Part shown: positions 35,464 through 44,069 of the stretch, piece by piece
How the letters are laid out: the number at the start of each line of letters is the position of its first letter
Numbering within the stretch: the stretch's first letter is position 1
DNA from: Fischerella sp. JS2
Lineage (GTDB): Bacteria > Cyanobacteriota > Cyanobacteriia > Cyanobacteriales > Nostocaceae
Assembly (NCBI RefSeq): GCF_032393985.1
Contig: NZ_CP135918.1
Coordinates: 4,589,724-4,653,723 of the forward strand
Direction of reading: 5' to 3'
DNA length: 64,000 bases
The notes under the pieces: generated by a model
What the model saw: only the letters and a program-made list of their open reading frames with translations
The model's database searches: none
What the model was told of the DNA's origin: nothing
Program-made: the position numbers and the translations under genes

Positions 35464-36012
35464 CTAGTTATATTCCGCCAGTTGATTACTAACTTGCAAA
35501 ACCGAATTGACTAGATGGGCATCTAGAAACCATAAACGCTTATCAACCACCATAGAAACTTCTGCATAGAGATAGGCTGTATCAGCGTCCCCTAAAACGG
35601 CAGTCCGGTCAATATTTTCCCAGAGTAAATTTCCGTATATAGCCAAACGCTCTGCGATCGAAGTCACATGATCTTTACCTTGTACAATATGAAGGGGATA
35701 TTCAGGTAAAACTGATAGTCCTGCTGCACTCCGAGCAGTACCAATTGCCAAACCTCCAAGAACTGTAACTCGCTGTGCCAGCAAGTCGATATACAAATCT
35801 AATTCAGATGCAATTTCATTGAACAACTCGTGTAAATTGGAGGAATTTGTAATATCAACATTCCAATATGCCTGCTTAATTTGAGTTTTGAGATCGATTG
35901 TGGTTGCAAGCGTTTGATTGAGAATATCAATAAGTTGCGCTCGAACTTGTAAGGGTAGGTTAATTTCAGATGTATTTAGGCGTTTACCACGAGGCTCACT
36001 ACTACCGTTCAT
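35464..36012 (-). CDS. Dps-family ferritin with altered ferroxidase site
   Basis: A 182-residue Dps protein of usual four-helix form (QAYWNVDITNSSNLHELFNEI, then LAQRVTVLGGLAIGTA). Set against E. coli Dps ligands, His51 is Tyr49, His63 is kept (H61), Asp67 is Asn65, Asp78 is kept (D76) and Glu82 is Gln80. Three of five ferroxidase positions are therefore changed. Cyanobacteria carry several Dps paralogues including non-canonical ones. This one may bind DNA or other metals without normal iron oxidation. The N-terminus has a short polar basic tail. Start ATG 36012. Confidence 0.9.
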   Translation of the reverse strand: MNGSSEPRGKRLNTSEINLPLQVRAQLIDILNQTLATTIDLKTQIKQAYWNVDITNSSNLHELFNEIASELDLYIDLLAQRVTVLGGLAIGTARSAAGLSVLPEYPLHIVQGKDHVTSIAERLAIYGNLLWENIDRTAVLGDADTAYLYAEVSMVVDKRLWFLDAHLVNSVLQVSNQLAEYN

Positions 36013-36359
36013 TCGCTCTCCTTAGAGAAGAAAGGAAAAAGATCTAGTGATAGAACGCCCAGCTAGCGCTTTTGGCATAAGTATCTGTTGGGATGCACTT
36101 TCAGACTTTTGCTTCAGCTTTTATCCCCCACTCACACCTGTTATTACCTTACAAGCACCAGAATCATCGCAGAGGTCAGGGTAAAGAAGAGGGGAAAAAG
36201 GGAAAGGGTTAGTTATAGATGAAAAGTTCCTTTCCCCTTGATCTTTAACCTTTACCCATCGGTTTACTTTGGGTTGTAGACAAATAGCTACCTGTGAGGG
36301 CAGAAATTGGGGGGAATTGCTAGGGCTGAACACCACTAGCCGATGTCAATAGGGATTTT
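36013..36359. other. Intergenic region between dps and the IS1 insertion
   Basis: About 350 bases upstream of dps. It contains partially complementary purine- and pyrimidine-rich stretches (for example TCCTTTCCCCTTGATC and GGGGAAAAAGGGAAAGG). I see no gene. The dps promoter must lie here. Confidence 0.4.
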
Positions 36360-36407
36360 AAATCTTCGGCGTTGCATAATAGCGGTATGAATTGAGGTCA
36401 ATTAATC

Positions 36408-36767
36408 ATGGAATGTCCACGCTGTGGATCTTGTCATAACCGTAAGAATGGAAAGAAAAGAGGTAAACAGAATCACATTTGCTGTGATTGTGGTCGTCAA
36501 TTCATTGATGTCTATAAACCACCCAGGGGCTACTCGGATGAAATCAAACAAGAATGCCTAAAAATGTACGTCAATGGTATGGGATTTCGTGGAATTGAAA
36601 GGGTGAAAAACGTTCATCATACTACCATTATTCATTGGGTTAAACGAGTGGGTACACAATTGGCGGATACACCAAATTCAAAGGAAATTCCGCAGGTGGG
36701 AGAACTAGATGAATTAGAAACATTTATTGGTTCAAAAAAAATAAAATCTGGTTGTGGACGGCGGTAA
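36408..36767 (+). CDS. IS1-family transposase, InsA-like part
   Basis: A 119-residue zinc-finger and helix-turn-helix protein. CPRCGSCHN and HICCDCGRQF are the CxxC pairs, and a helix-turn-helix region (YVNGMGFRGIERVKNVHHTTIIHWVK) follows. The start of the DDE domain is included (ELDELETFIGSKK). It stops early at 36767; alone it may act as InsA-like repressor. A -1 shift on A-AAA-AAA at 36734-36740 gives the full transposase. Confidence 0.93.
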   Translation: MECPRCGSCHNRKNGKKRGKQNHICCDCGRQFIDVYKPPRGYSDEIKQECLKMYVNGMGFRGIERVKNVHHTTIIHWVKRVGTQLADTPNSKEIPQVGELDELETFIGSKKIKSGCGRR

Positions 36768-37099
36768 ATCACTTTACTCAAGGTATTCTTGCTTGGGTTT
36801 TAGGTGATCGTAGTTCGACTACTTTCCAACAGTTATGGAACATTGTCCAGTGTTGGCAGAGTTATTTTTACGTCACAGATGGATACCCTGTTTACCCTTG
36901 TTTTGTTCCTGATGGTGACCAAATTGTGAGTAAGACCTACATGACACGAGTCGAAAATGAAAACACAAGGCTTAGACATTATTTGGCTCGTCTTCATCGT
37001 AAAACTTTATGTTATTCCAAAACTGAGGAAATGCTGAGATACTCTGTTCGATTGTTATTGCACTACCTCAAATATCGTTCTGTTCCCTTACCTGCCTAA
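36752..37099 (+). CDS. IS1-family transposase, InsB-like part (made by -1 frameshift)
   Basis: In the -1 frame the reading continues SKKNKIWLWTAVNH, so the catalytic domain follows without gap. Acidic positions in AVNHFTQGILAWVLGDRS and FYVTDGYPVY are those of the IS1 DDE domain, and the ending has RHYLARLHRKTLCYSK. The TTG at 36752 is probably not a real start; the product is made as a fusion with the upstream frame. Confidence 0.9.
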   Translation: MWTAVNHFTQGILAWVLGDRSSTTFQQLWNIVQCWQSYFYVTDGYPVYPCFVPDGDQIVSKTYMTRVENENTRLRHYLARLHRKTLCYSKTEEMLRYSVRLLLHYLKYRSVPLPA

Positions 37100-37197
37100 A
37101 ACATACCTTTATTCAGCAACGCCAAATCTTCTATCTAAAGGTATCGAAACTTGATTGTTGCTGTATAGATGATTATTGCTTTTTTAGAATATTGTTG

Positions 37198-38091
37198 CTA
37201 TTTTCTACGTAATTCTTTGGGTGTGACTCCCAATAAACGCTTGAAATGGCGTGTAAATTGGCTTTGATCTGCAAAACCTACTATGGAAGCAACTTCAGAA
37301 ATTTTGAGTTTACTCTGTAAGAGCAACATTTTGGCACGCTCAATCCTACAGTGAATTACGTACTGATAGGGAGAAAGACCTGTGGATTGCTTGAATAATC
37401 GGGCAAAGTGGTATCTACTCAGACCAACTTCCTGAGCCATCGCTCCCAGCAACAAATCTTCTGCCAAATGGTCAATAATATATTCTGTTACCCTTTGTAG
37501 CTTGTGTTTGGGTAAACCTCCTCGGTAATCTTGCAGACAATGTTTTGGGGCAGAGTAGTGTTGCAACAAATGGGCTGACAATGCAGTGGCCATAGAATCA
37601 GCATAAAGACGACTAACAGAATGATTAGATTCTAGTGCGCTCTTGAGGGCAAGCCCAATTTGATAAATCAAAGGATCAGGCTTGGAAAAGTGTGGTATAA
37701 TCTCAACTACGTCTGATTCAACTGACTCGTGGGCTATTTTGGCTACTAATTCAGAATCCAAAGTTAAAGCAATAAACTCAGATTCCTCTACAGTGATTGC
37801 TCTATGAGTTATGTAAGGCGGTATGACTGCAACATCCCCTGGCATGGAGGTTTCGCTTTTATGGCATTCACCTAGCCACCTTTCTAATTCTAACTGGCAT
37901 CTAATCCTAATTACAAGCACATAATTAGTAGAGTAATGTTCCGGGCTTTCATAGGCAGGCTGGATGTGATACTCCAAACCCAGGTTTTCCCATCCTGATT
38001 CATGGCTTGATAATATGGGCGGTCTGGTGAGAACATGCTTACGAACATCTACTCTAGTCACATCAATGGCCAGGGACTGTTCCCATCGCAT
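37198..38091 (-). CDS. AraC-family transcriptional regulator
   Basis: A 297-residue protein. An N-terminal cupin-like sensing region (about residues 40-150, with PGDVAVIPPYITHRAI) is followed by the double helix-turn-helix of AraC/XylS proteins: DLLLGAMAQEVGLSRYHFARLFKQSTG and KISEVASIVGFADQSQFTRHFKRLLGVTP. The ligand is unknown. Divergent DNA upstream has no gene on the plus strand, so only autoregulation is suggested by context. The IS1 insertion is 70 bases beyond its stop. Start ATG 38091. Confidence 0.92.
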   Translation of the reverse strand: MRWEQSLAIDVTRVDVRKHVLTRPPILSSHESGWENLGLEYHIQPAYESPEHYSTNYVLVIRIRCQLELERWLGECHKSETSMPGDVAVIPPYITHRAITVEESEFIALTLDSELVAKIAHESVESDVVEIIPHFSKPDPLIYQIGLALKSALESNHSVSRLYADSMATALSAHLLQHYSAPKHCLQDYRGGLPKHKLQRVTEYIIDHLAEDLLLGAMAQEVGLSRYHFARLFKQSTGLSPYQYVIHCRIERAKMLLLQSKLKISEVASIVGFADQSQFTRHFKRLLGVTPKELRRK

Positions 38092-38218
38092 TGGCTTCTC
38101 CTTTGCCGCTGGGCTGTTATTGCCACTTTTTCAAAACATTATTTGTATGGATAGGAAGTGGTTGGTTGAATGCAGCCTTGAAATTAGTATAGTTTATCAA
38201 TAGTTTTATGTAACAAGG

Positions 38219-38239
38219 TTATCTCTTGTATTGAGATAA
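38219..38239. other. Short hairpin upstream of the AraC gene
   Basis: TTATCTC and GAGATAA enclose seven bases, about 130 bases upstream of the AraC-family start. It could be an operator, but no known consensus supports this. The rest of 38092-38446 shows nothing else clear. Confidence 0.3.
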
Positions 38240-38397
38240 TATATTATTTATTATCCTTATTAAAGTACATTTTTCAGGGTTGCTTTTTAAAGTCAACGAT
38301 TGAACTTTGTAATCTTTACCATCAGCATTACTAGAAATTCAATTAGATTTATGAAGTTATGGGAGATGGGGAGATGAGGAGATGGGGTGTGAGGAAT

Positions 38398-38501
38398 AAC
38401 TAAGAACTAACTACTAACCACTAACTACTAACCACTAACTACTAATGTACAGACGCGATGTTCCTCGCGTCTCTACCTACTAACCAACAACCAACTGCTA
38501 A
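38398..38501. repeat. Heptamer array with 30-nt palindrome, copy 3
   Basis: CTAACTA/CCACTAA units flank the palindrome at 38447-38476 (GTACAGACGC-GATGTTCCTC-GCGTCTCTAC). The same arrangement, palindrome within heptamers, occurs at 31727-31800 and 40852-40925. Confidence 0.85.
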
Positions 38502-39383
38502 CTAAATCAATAACGGTAATAGAAGAGATATAAAATAGTAAACTAAAGGAGCGGTAAAAATATAACTATCAGTACGGTCTAAAATGCCGCCGTGACCAGG
38601 GATTAGTTGTCCTGAATCTTTGACTCCAGCATCTCGTTTAAGCATTGATTCAGTTAAGTCACCTAAAAGACCAGCAACCCCAATTAACAAGCCCAATATC
38701 AAACCAGTAATAGGGTATTTAGGCCAGTTAAAATAGTAAGCTGTAGCAAATGCAACTATTATACTTGCAGCAACACCAAACACAGCACCTTCTACAGTTT
38801 TTTTCGGGCTAATATCAGATAAGGGAGTCTTGCCAAAAAATTTACCAAAGGTATAAGCACCAATATCTGCCGCCCAGATACAAAGGAAAGTCATTAGTGT
38901 AGCCGTCAGACCATCTGGTAAAGTAACTGAGTGTTTATGTGCGAAGAAATCTGCCCAATTTGGAGGCCAGTAGCCTCCCAGAGGAAGATTGCTAGCTGTG
39001 GTGTTAAATGCTCGCAATCTTACCCAGTAGCTCGGTAAATATCCAGTATAAAAAAGTCCCAGTATTGAAGCGGAAATATCCGCGATCGTAGCCATTTTGG
39101 GTTGAAACAGCAAGTAAAAACAGATAAAAGTACCGGCTAAGGGCATAACAGCATCAGCTAAATTGCCATCTAGTGTACAAATTGCTAGGAGAATTTGACT
39201 GACAACCATAGTAGTTTTAACAGTGGGAGCTATGCCTTTAGCTTTGACCAAATCAAAGAATTCGTTTTGACCTAAAAAGATAATGATTGCAAATACGATG
39301 GTAAAGTACCATCCACCCAAAACAGTTGCTGATAAAGCAACAGCGATCGCAACAATTCCACTCAAAATTCGAGACCAAGGCAT
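38502..39383 (-). CDS. cdsA: Phosphatidate cytidylyltransferase CdsA
   Basis: A 293-residue membrane enzyme with about eight hydrophobic segments. The CDP-diglyceride synthetase signature is at the C-terminus: LLGDLTESMLKRDAGVKDSG then PGHGGILDRTDS, with the catalytic Asp residues. It makes CDP-diacylglycerol from phosphatidate and CTP for phosphatidylglycerol synthesis. It lies downstream of cbiT on the same strand, with a 91-base gap. Confidence 0.95.
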   Translation of the reverse strand: MPWSRILSGIVAIAVALSATVLGGWYFTIVFAIIIFLGQNEFFDLVKAKGIAPTVKTTMVVSQILLAICTLDGNLADAVMPLAGTFICFYLLFQPKMATIADISASILGLFYTGYLPSYWVRLRAFNTTASNLPLGGYWPPNWADFFAHKHSVTLPDGLTATLMTFLCIWAADIGAYTFGKFFGKTPLSDISPKKTVEGAVFGVAASIIVAFATAYYFNWPKYPITGLILGLLIGVAGLLGDLTESMLKRDAGVKDSGQLIPGHGGILDRTDSYIFTAPLVYYFISLLLPLLI

Positions 39384-39474
39384 AGGTAGGAAATAGAGAC
39401 TAGGGACTGGAGACTAATCAATTAAGATTTTTTAATTTTGAATTGAGTAATCTCCTAGTTTGTTGTTATTGAAT

Positions 39475-40077
39475 TTAATCTAACTTTTCACCACTGAGGA
39501 TAAAAATTGGATCGACAGCAGTAAAAGTTTGAGAAAAACCGCGTGTTTCCAAGCGGTTAATCCCAGATTGTACAACTTCAATATTTCTCGCTTGCAGTTG
39601 GGCAAAGCTTAGAGAAATCGCATACAGACTTTCTAGATTAGCAGCTGTGGCGACCACTCTACCTGATGGTGGCAAATAATACCAGACTGCTTGCAAAATT
39701 TCTTGGATGGCCCGTCCACCTTCTATACAGACACGGTGGGGTGTTTCCTTCAGATTATGCAAACACTCAGGAGCGCTACCTTCAATAACTTCAACATTTT
39801 TGACATTAAAGCGATCGCAGTTACGACGAATCAGGTTGGCAACTTCTTCATCTCGTTCCACTGCAATGATTCGCCCTTGGGGACATAACAATCCAACTTC
39901 TACGGGAATAGTACCCGTACCTGCACCAATATCCCATAAAACTGTGTTGGGTAAGAGTCGTAATTGGGCAATCAACAGTAGTCGAATTTCTCTTTGACTG
40001 AGGGGAATTCCTGGCAAATGCTCAAATAAATCATCAGGAATGCCAGGACTTAGGTAGGGCCAGAGTTGGGAAGACAT
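39475..40077 (-). CDS. cbiT: Precorrin-6Y methylase CbiT-type subunit (decarboxylating)
   Basis: A 200-residue SAM-dependent methyltransferase. VLWDIGAGTGTIPVEVGLL is SAM motif I, and IIAVERDEEVANLIRRN and IEGSAPE are motifs II and III. The N-terminal GIPDDLFEHLPGIPLSQREIR (residues 12-32) is typical of CbiT, which methylates C15 and decarboxylates C12 in cobalamin synthesis. No other cobalamin gene lies next to it. It probably shares a transcript with cdsA. Confidence 0.88.
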   Translation of the reverse strand: MSSQLWPYLSPGIPDDLFEHLPGIPLSQREIRLLLIAQLRLLPNTVLWDIGAGTGTIPVEVGLLCPQGRIIAVERDEEVANLIRRNCDRFNVKNVEVIEGSAPECLHNLKETPHRVCIEGGRAIQEILQAVWYYLPPSGRVVATAANLESLYAISLSFAQLQARNIEVVQSGINRLETRGFSQTFTAVDPIFILSGEKLD

Positions 40078-40274
40078 ACAAGTTTAAATAGGAGTTAAGG
40101 ATTAAGGATTGGGGATTGGGAAGCGGGGAGCAGGGAGAGAAAAATAACCCCTTCCAGTCCCCTATACCCTATCCCCAATTTTGGTAGCAACTTCCAGACA
40201 TATTAGGACGGTTATTTCCCCAAGAACTATAAAGAATCATTTGCCAAAATTAAAAGTAACTAGAGGTGAAGGTC

Positions 40275-40598
40275 ATGAAATTTTCAGTTCAATCTCTTTA
40301 TACCTGGTATCGCGACTTGATTCGTAACCCTAAATATCGCTGGTGGGTAATTTTAGGAACACTTTTATATTTTGTCAGTCCATTTGATATCGCCCCAGAC
40401 TTCTTACCAATTGTGGGACAAATTGACGATGTTTTTCTTTTAACTTTGCTGGTAACTGAGGTATCAGGGCTCGTAATTGAAGGCTTCAAAGCGCGTCGGA
40501 GTAATGTAGACGCCAATGTAGAAGTTGAAGCTACTGATACTACTAAGGATTCTACCTCCAGCACGACTGTGGATGTTGATGCAGTTTCCGTTAAATAG
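40275..40598 (+). CDS. DUF1232 (YkvA-like) small membrane protein
   Basis: A 107-residue protein. The DUF1232 core WWVILGTLLYFVSPFDIAPDFLPIVGQIDDVFLLTLL occupies residues about 22-60, with the PxDxxPDxxPxxGxxDD pattern. The C-terminal 40 residues are Thr/Asp-rich and likely unstructured. The function is unknown. GAGG nine bases before ATG 40275 supports this start over GTG 40266. Confidence 0.85.
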   Translation: MKFSVQSLYTWYRDLIRNPKYRWWVILGTLLYFVSPFDIAPDFLPIVGQIDDVFLLTLLVTEVSGLVIEGFKARRSNVDANVEVEATDTTKDSTSSTTVDVDAVSVK

Positions 40599-40739
40599 TT
40601 GCAATTGAATCTTAAAATTGAATCACCCCTTTCTGTTGCCAGAATGGCTTGGGAAGGGGATATTTTTTATACAAATTTGGATTTTAGATTTTGCGAAAAC
40701 TTTGTAGACACAAACTTTTCAAGACAGATTTTGGATTGG

Positions 40740-40925
40740 GTATTAGAACAGAGACACGGAAGACAAGGGGGACAAGGGGGAACTCATCGGTCCCCTGGTG
40801 GGGATTAGGGGCAGTGGGGAGTGTGGGAAGTGTGGGGAGTGTGAGGAGAATAACCAACCACTAACTACTAACCACTAATGTACAGACGCGATGTTCCTCG
40901 CGTCTCTACCCACTAACTACTAACA
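40740..40925. repeat. Repeat cluster with 30-nt palindrome, copy 4
   Basis: G-rich units, then a fragment of the ~90-bp repeat (AACTCATCGGTCCCC at 40780), heptamers, and the palindrome at 40880-40909. The region fills the gap before the nucleotidyltransferase; no gene is supported in 40599-40933. Confidence 0.8.
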
Positions 40926-40933
40926 AATAATTT

Positions 40934-41722
40934 ATGAGCGATCGCCAAGTTATTGGACTGCTACCAGCAGGTGGACAGGCAAAACGGATTTCTCCTTTAC
41001 CGCTAAGCAAAGAGTTATATCCTGTCGGTTTTCAAGATTTTGGTGAGCCAAATAACTGGCGACCGAAAGTAGTTTGCCAGTACCTGCTAGAGAAAATGCA
41101 ACTGGCGGAAATTAATCAGGCATACTTTATTTTGCGTCCGGGGAAGTGGGATATCCCGGAGTATTTTCGGGATGGTGCTATGCTCTTTATGAGCTTGGGC
41201 TATCTAATTATGGGTTTGCCTTATGGCGTACCGTTTACCTTAGATCAAGCTTACCCTTTTGTTCGGGATGCAATCATCGCGTTGGGTTTTCCTGATATCT
41301 TGTTTCAACCCCAAGATGCGTTTGTCAAGGTGTTAGCACGTCAACAGGTTACTCAAGCAGACGTGGTTTTGGGATTATTCCCCACTGATCAACCAGAGAA
41401 AGCAGGTATGGTTGACTTCGATGATACAGGTAGAGTACGGCAAATAATCGAAAAACCCCGCCAATCGGACTTGCGTTATATGTGGGGTATTGCTGTTTGG
41501 ACACCAGCTTTTACTCAGTTTCTACATGAGTATCTTATTCCTCTCAAGGCTAATCCTAATTTACCTCAGTTACCAGAACTGCCGATTGGAGATGTCATTC
41601 AAGCTGCAATTAAACAGGGTTTTCATGTTCAAGCAGAAGTATTTGCCGATGGAACCTACCTAGATATTGGTACACCAAATGATTTAGTGCAAGCTGTGCG
41701 GCTGGGAGTAGGGAGAGTGTGA
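40934..41722 (+). CDS. Sugar nucleotidyltransferase, RmlA-like
   Basis: A 262-residue nucleotidyltransferase. The nucleotide-binding start IGLLPAGGQAKRISPLPLSKELYPVG (residues 7-32) is the GxGxRxxPxTxxxxKxxxP pattern in variant form. VVLGLFPTD and FDDTGRVRQIIEKP follow, and the sugar region GTYLDIGTPNDL near residue 243 fits glucose-1-phosphate thymidylyltransferase-like enzymes. It should activate a sugar phosphate with an NTP; the exact sugar is unknown. It stands alone between repeat arrays. Confidence 0.85.
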   Translation: MSDRQVIGLLPAGGQAKRISPLPLSKELYPVGFQDFGEPNNWRPKVVCQYLLEKMQLAEINQAYFILRPGKWDIPEYFRDGAMLFMSLGYLIMGLPYGVPFTLDQAYPFVRDAIIALGFPDILFQPQDAFVKVLARQQVTQADVVLGLFPTDQPEKAGMVDFDDTGRVRQIIEKPRQSDLRYMWGIAVWTPAFTQFLHEYLIPLKANPNLPQLPELPIGDVIQAAIKQGFHVQAEVFADGTYLDIGTPNDLVQAVRLGVGRV

Positions 41723-41729
41723 GGGGTGG

Positions 41730-41900
41730 GGGGAGTGTGGGGAGGTGGGGAACTCACCAGCCCCCACTCCTCCAAGGGAGTATGAGGAGTTGTAAGCCAT
41801 TAACAACTAACCACTAACAACCAACAAACAACCATTAACCACTAACTACTAACAATCAACAACTAACCACTAACTAATAACAAATGACAAATGACCAATG
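41730..41900. repeat. Heptamer array and ~90-bp repeat fragment
   Basis: It begins with GGGGTGGGG units and CACCAGCCCCCACTCCTCC, then about 14 degenerate CTAACAA/CCACTAA heptamers. It lies between two converging genes. Confidence 0.8.
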
Positions 41901-41901
41901 A

Positions 41902-42570
41902 CTATTGACATTGAAGATATGTAAGAGCTTCTGTAGTTTCTACTTGGGGGAATTCTTGATAAAAATTGCTCACACTGGCAAACGGTTCTGGTGTGGCTAA
42001 AACAATGACGCGATCGCCCCATTGATGTAACCAAGGTACTAATCGTAGTGGTGCGACTGGCGCACATAACCAAACCTCTGCTGGAGAAAGTTTTCTGATG
42101 GCAACAGCTGCTGCTGCCATTGTCATTCCCGTCGCAATACCATCATCAACAATAATAGCTATAGCACCTTCTGCATTCACCTGTGGGCAAGCAACACTCA
42201 ACTGTGCTTCCAAAGATTTAGCTTGGTTAATTGCTGTATCTAATGCTGTTATGTGCGATCGCCAATTGTGTCTTTGATCTGATCTTCTTGGCTGCTCCCA
42301 AATTACACTACCACAAGCACTTACCGCACCAATTGCCAACTCTGGATTTTCTGGATGGCTAATCTTTTTCGATACTAATATCGTTAATGGACAATCTAAA
42401 ACACGTGCAACTGGTGCTGCTACCTCTAGTCCACCTCGCGGCAAAGCATAGACTATTGGTACAGGCTTGATTTCAGACTCAGATGCTTGTTTAATTAAAG
42501 TTGACTGAACTACTTCGGCTAGTCTCTCTCCAGCTTGAGTACGATCATTAAAAAGCGGGGTATTTGACAT
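41902..42570 (-). CDS. Phosphoribosyltransferase domain protein
   Basis: A 222-residue PRTase fold protein. The PRPP loop is AIIVDDGIATGMTMAAA near residue 150, with the acidic pair and TGxT. An N-terminal LPRGGLEVAAPVARVL near residue 44 matches the family of stand-alone PRTases annotated as putative phosphoribosyltransferases. The substrate is unknown. ATG 42570 (MSNTPLF) is preferred; the frame is open to 42588. Confidence 0.85.
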   Translation of the reverse strand: MSNTPLFNDRTQAGERLAEVVQSTLIKQASESEIKPVPIVYALPRGGLEVAAPVARVLDCPLTILVSKKISHPENPELAIGAVSACGSVIWEQPRRSDQRHNWRSHITALDTAINQAKSLEAQLSVACPQVNAEGAIAIIVDDGIATGMTMAAAAVAIRKLSPAEVWLCAPVAPLRLVPWLHQWGDRVIVLATPEPFASVSNFYQEFPQVETTEALTYLQCQ

Positions 42571-42825
42571 TGTTTTCCCCCAGTACATGACAATACCATT
42601 GCTTTGATCATGACTGAATTTTTCTGAAATTGAACAAATTTTCTATTTTGTTAAACTAGAAACAGTTTTGTTGGCACAAACGTTCACAAATAGCCCAATA
42701 AAAGTATAATTTCGTAATGTTAACAGACACAAGGTACTGCACTGCTGGGCTGAACGTGCAAGTTTTTGGGTTAATGATTTTACTCAGATTAGACACCTTG
42801 TGCTTAAATTAATATTGCAAGTTTC

Positions 42826-43524
42826 ATGAGCAGCGAACATCAACTTAGTCTTTTTGGGGAATCCAATTTACAGGAATCTAATTTTGACAAAAAAGAATTG
42901 ATTCCCACAGACGCTAAAATTCCCATTCCTATGGGAGTTTATGCCGATATGGTCGAGTTAGCACAGCATTGTAACCAGTGTCATCGCTGTGATTTAGGAA
43001 ACACTCGTACCCATGCTGTTGTCGGACGCGGTAGCCTCAAAGCACCCATTATGGTTGTAGGCGAAGCACCTGGACAAAACGAAGACGAAACAGGGCTACC
43101 ATTTGTTGGTCGAGCAGGACAGCTTTTAGAGAAAATTCTAGAGTCGGTAAAACTAGATACAGAAAAAGATGTATACATATGTAACGTAAATAAATGCCGA
43201 CCACCAAATAACCGAGTTCCTACCAATGAAGAAATCGAAGCTTGCAAACCCTATTTATTAGAACAAATTCGCTTGGTAGATCCAAAAATCATTCTTTTGA
43301 CAGGTGCAACTGCTGTTAAAGGTTTAATTGGCGATAAACGAGGGATTACTAAAATTCGCGGAACTTGGATGGAGTGGGAAGGACGTTTATGTATGCCGAT
43401 TTTTCACCCTTCTTACCTACTGCGTAACCCTTCCCGCGAAGTTGGTAGCCCTAAATGGTTGATGTGGCAAGATATCCAAGCAGTGCGCGCTAAGTATGAT
43501 GAAATTTTAGGGACTAAAGACTAG
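42826..43524 (+). CDS. Uracil-DNA glycosylase, family 4 (4Fe-4S)
   Basis: A 232-residue repair enzyme. GEAPGQNED (residues 79-87) is the family 4 active-site motif and FHPSYLLRNPS is the second catalytic region. C52, C55, C124 and C140 are placed as the four cluster ligands. It removes uracil from DNA. It has an N-terminal extension of about 40 residues. It is convergent with mscL, with a gap of only 18 bases. Confidence 0.95.
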   Translation: MSSEHQLSLFGESNLQESNFDKKELIPTDAKIPIPMGVYADMVELAQHCNQCHRCDLGNTRTHAVVGRGSLKAPIMVVGEAPGQNEDETGLPFVGRAGQLLEKILESVKLDTEKDVYICNVNKCRPPNNRVPTNEEIEACKPYLLEQIRLVDPKIILLTGATAVKGLIGDKRGITKIRGTWMEWEGRLCMPIFHPSYLLRNPSREVGSPKWLMWQDIQAVRAKYDEILGTKD

Positions 43525-43542
43525 AGTTTTGATTACTACTAG

Positions 43543-43974
43543 CTATCTGCTTGTTTGAGATTCAATTGTAGTTGTTAGACGTTCTATCGCGTCAGTTAAT
43601 CTTTCTTGGGCTGCAACTGCTGGATCAGTCGCACTTGCTTCCGCAGCAGCCTCCCCACTACGAACGAATCTTTTCTTGGCTTTTTCAAAAGCACGAATGA
43701 TCAGAAAAATACAAAAAGCAATCACCAAAAAGTTGATGATTGCAGCCAAAAACACACCGTATTTAATGCCGTTGACTGATAAATTTTGTAAGTCATTTAC
43801 TTTTGCAGCTTTTAATACAGGATTCAAAATGACTGGTGTGATGATATCCTCTACAACAGAAGTGACAATTTTGCTAAATGCAGCTCCGATAACCACTGCA
43901 ACAGCTAAATCAATCACGTTACCTTGCATCAAAAACCTGCGAAAATCAGCCCAAAAGTCATTACTACGCGCCAT
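43543..43974 (-). CDS. mscL: Large-conductance mechanosensitive channel MscL
   Basis: A 143-residue protein of normal length. TM1 (FLMQGNVIDLAVAVVIGAAFSKIVTSVVEDIITP) contains the conserved pore-lining stretch, and TM2 is FLAAIINFLVIAFCIFLIIRAF. A C-terminal helix follows. It opens under membrane tension to release solutes on hypo-osmotic shock. The 95-base gap upstream leads to the hypothetical gene at 44070. Confidence 0.97.
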   Translation of the reverse strand: MARSNDFWADFRRFLMQGNVIDLAVAVVIGAAFSKIVTSVVEDIITPVILNPVLKAAKVNDLQNLSVNGIKYGVFLAAIINFLVIAFCIFLIIRAFEKAKKRFVRSGEAAAEASATDPAVAAQERLTDAIERLTTTIESQTSR

Positions 43975-44069
43975 CAGTCTTTTATCCTTCTAAAATTATC
44001 AATTTTTTTGTTTAGGTGGATAATTATACAGTTTTTCAGACAACGACTAGGGAAAATTTACCCTCTGTA

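Larger units (their letters stand above)
36368..37123 (+). mobile_element. Complete IS1-family insertion sequence with 8-bp target duplication
   Basis: Inverted ends begin GGCGTTGC at 36368 and, in reverse, at 37123. The next bases AATA and GGTATG also match at both ends. The flanks are identical: AAATCTTC at 36360-36367 and at 37124-37131, an 8-bp target-site duplication. The element is 756 bp with two frames (36408-36767 and 36752-37099) joined by a slippery A-run. Perfect flanks and intact frames suggest recent, possibly active, transposition. Confidence 0.95.

Noticed and set aside
36121-36336. Minus-strand open frame in the gap upstream of dps
   Set aside because: It is made of purine/pyrimidine-rich, self-complementary sequence with no ribosome site and no recognisable family.
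40599-40808. Possible 69-residue protein after the DUF1232 gene
   Set aside because: It has no ribosome site and its end runs into G-rich and dispersed repeats; no family is recognisable.
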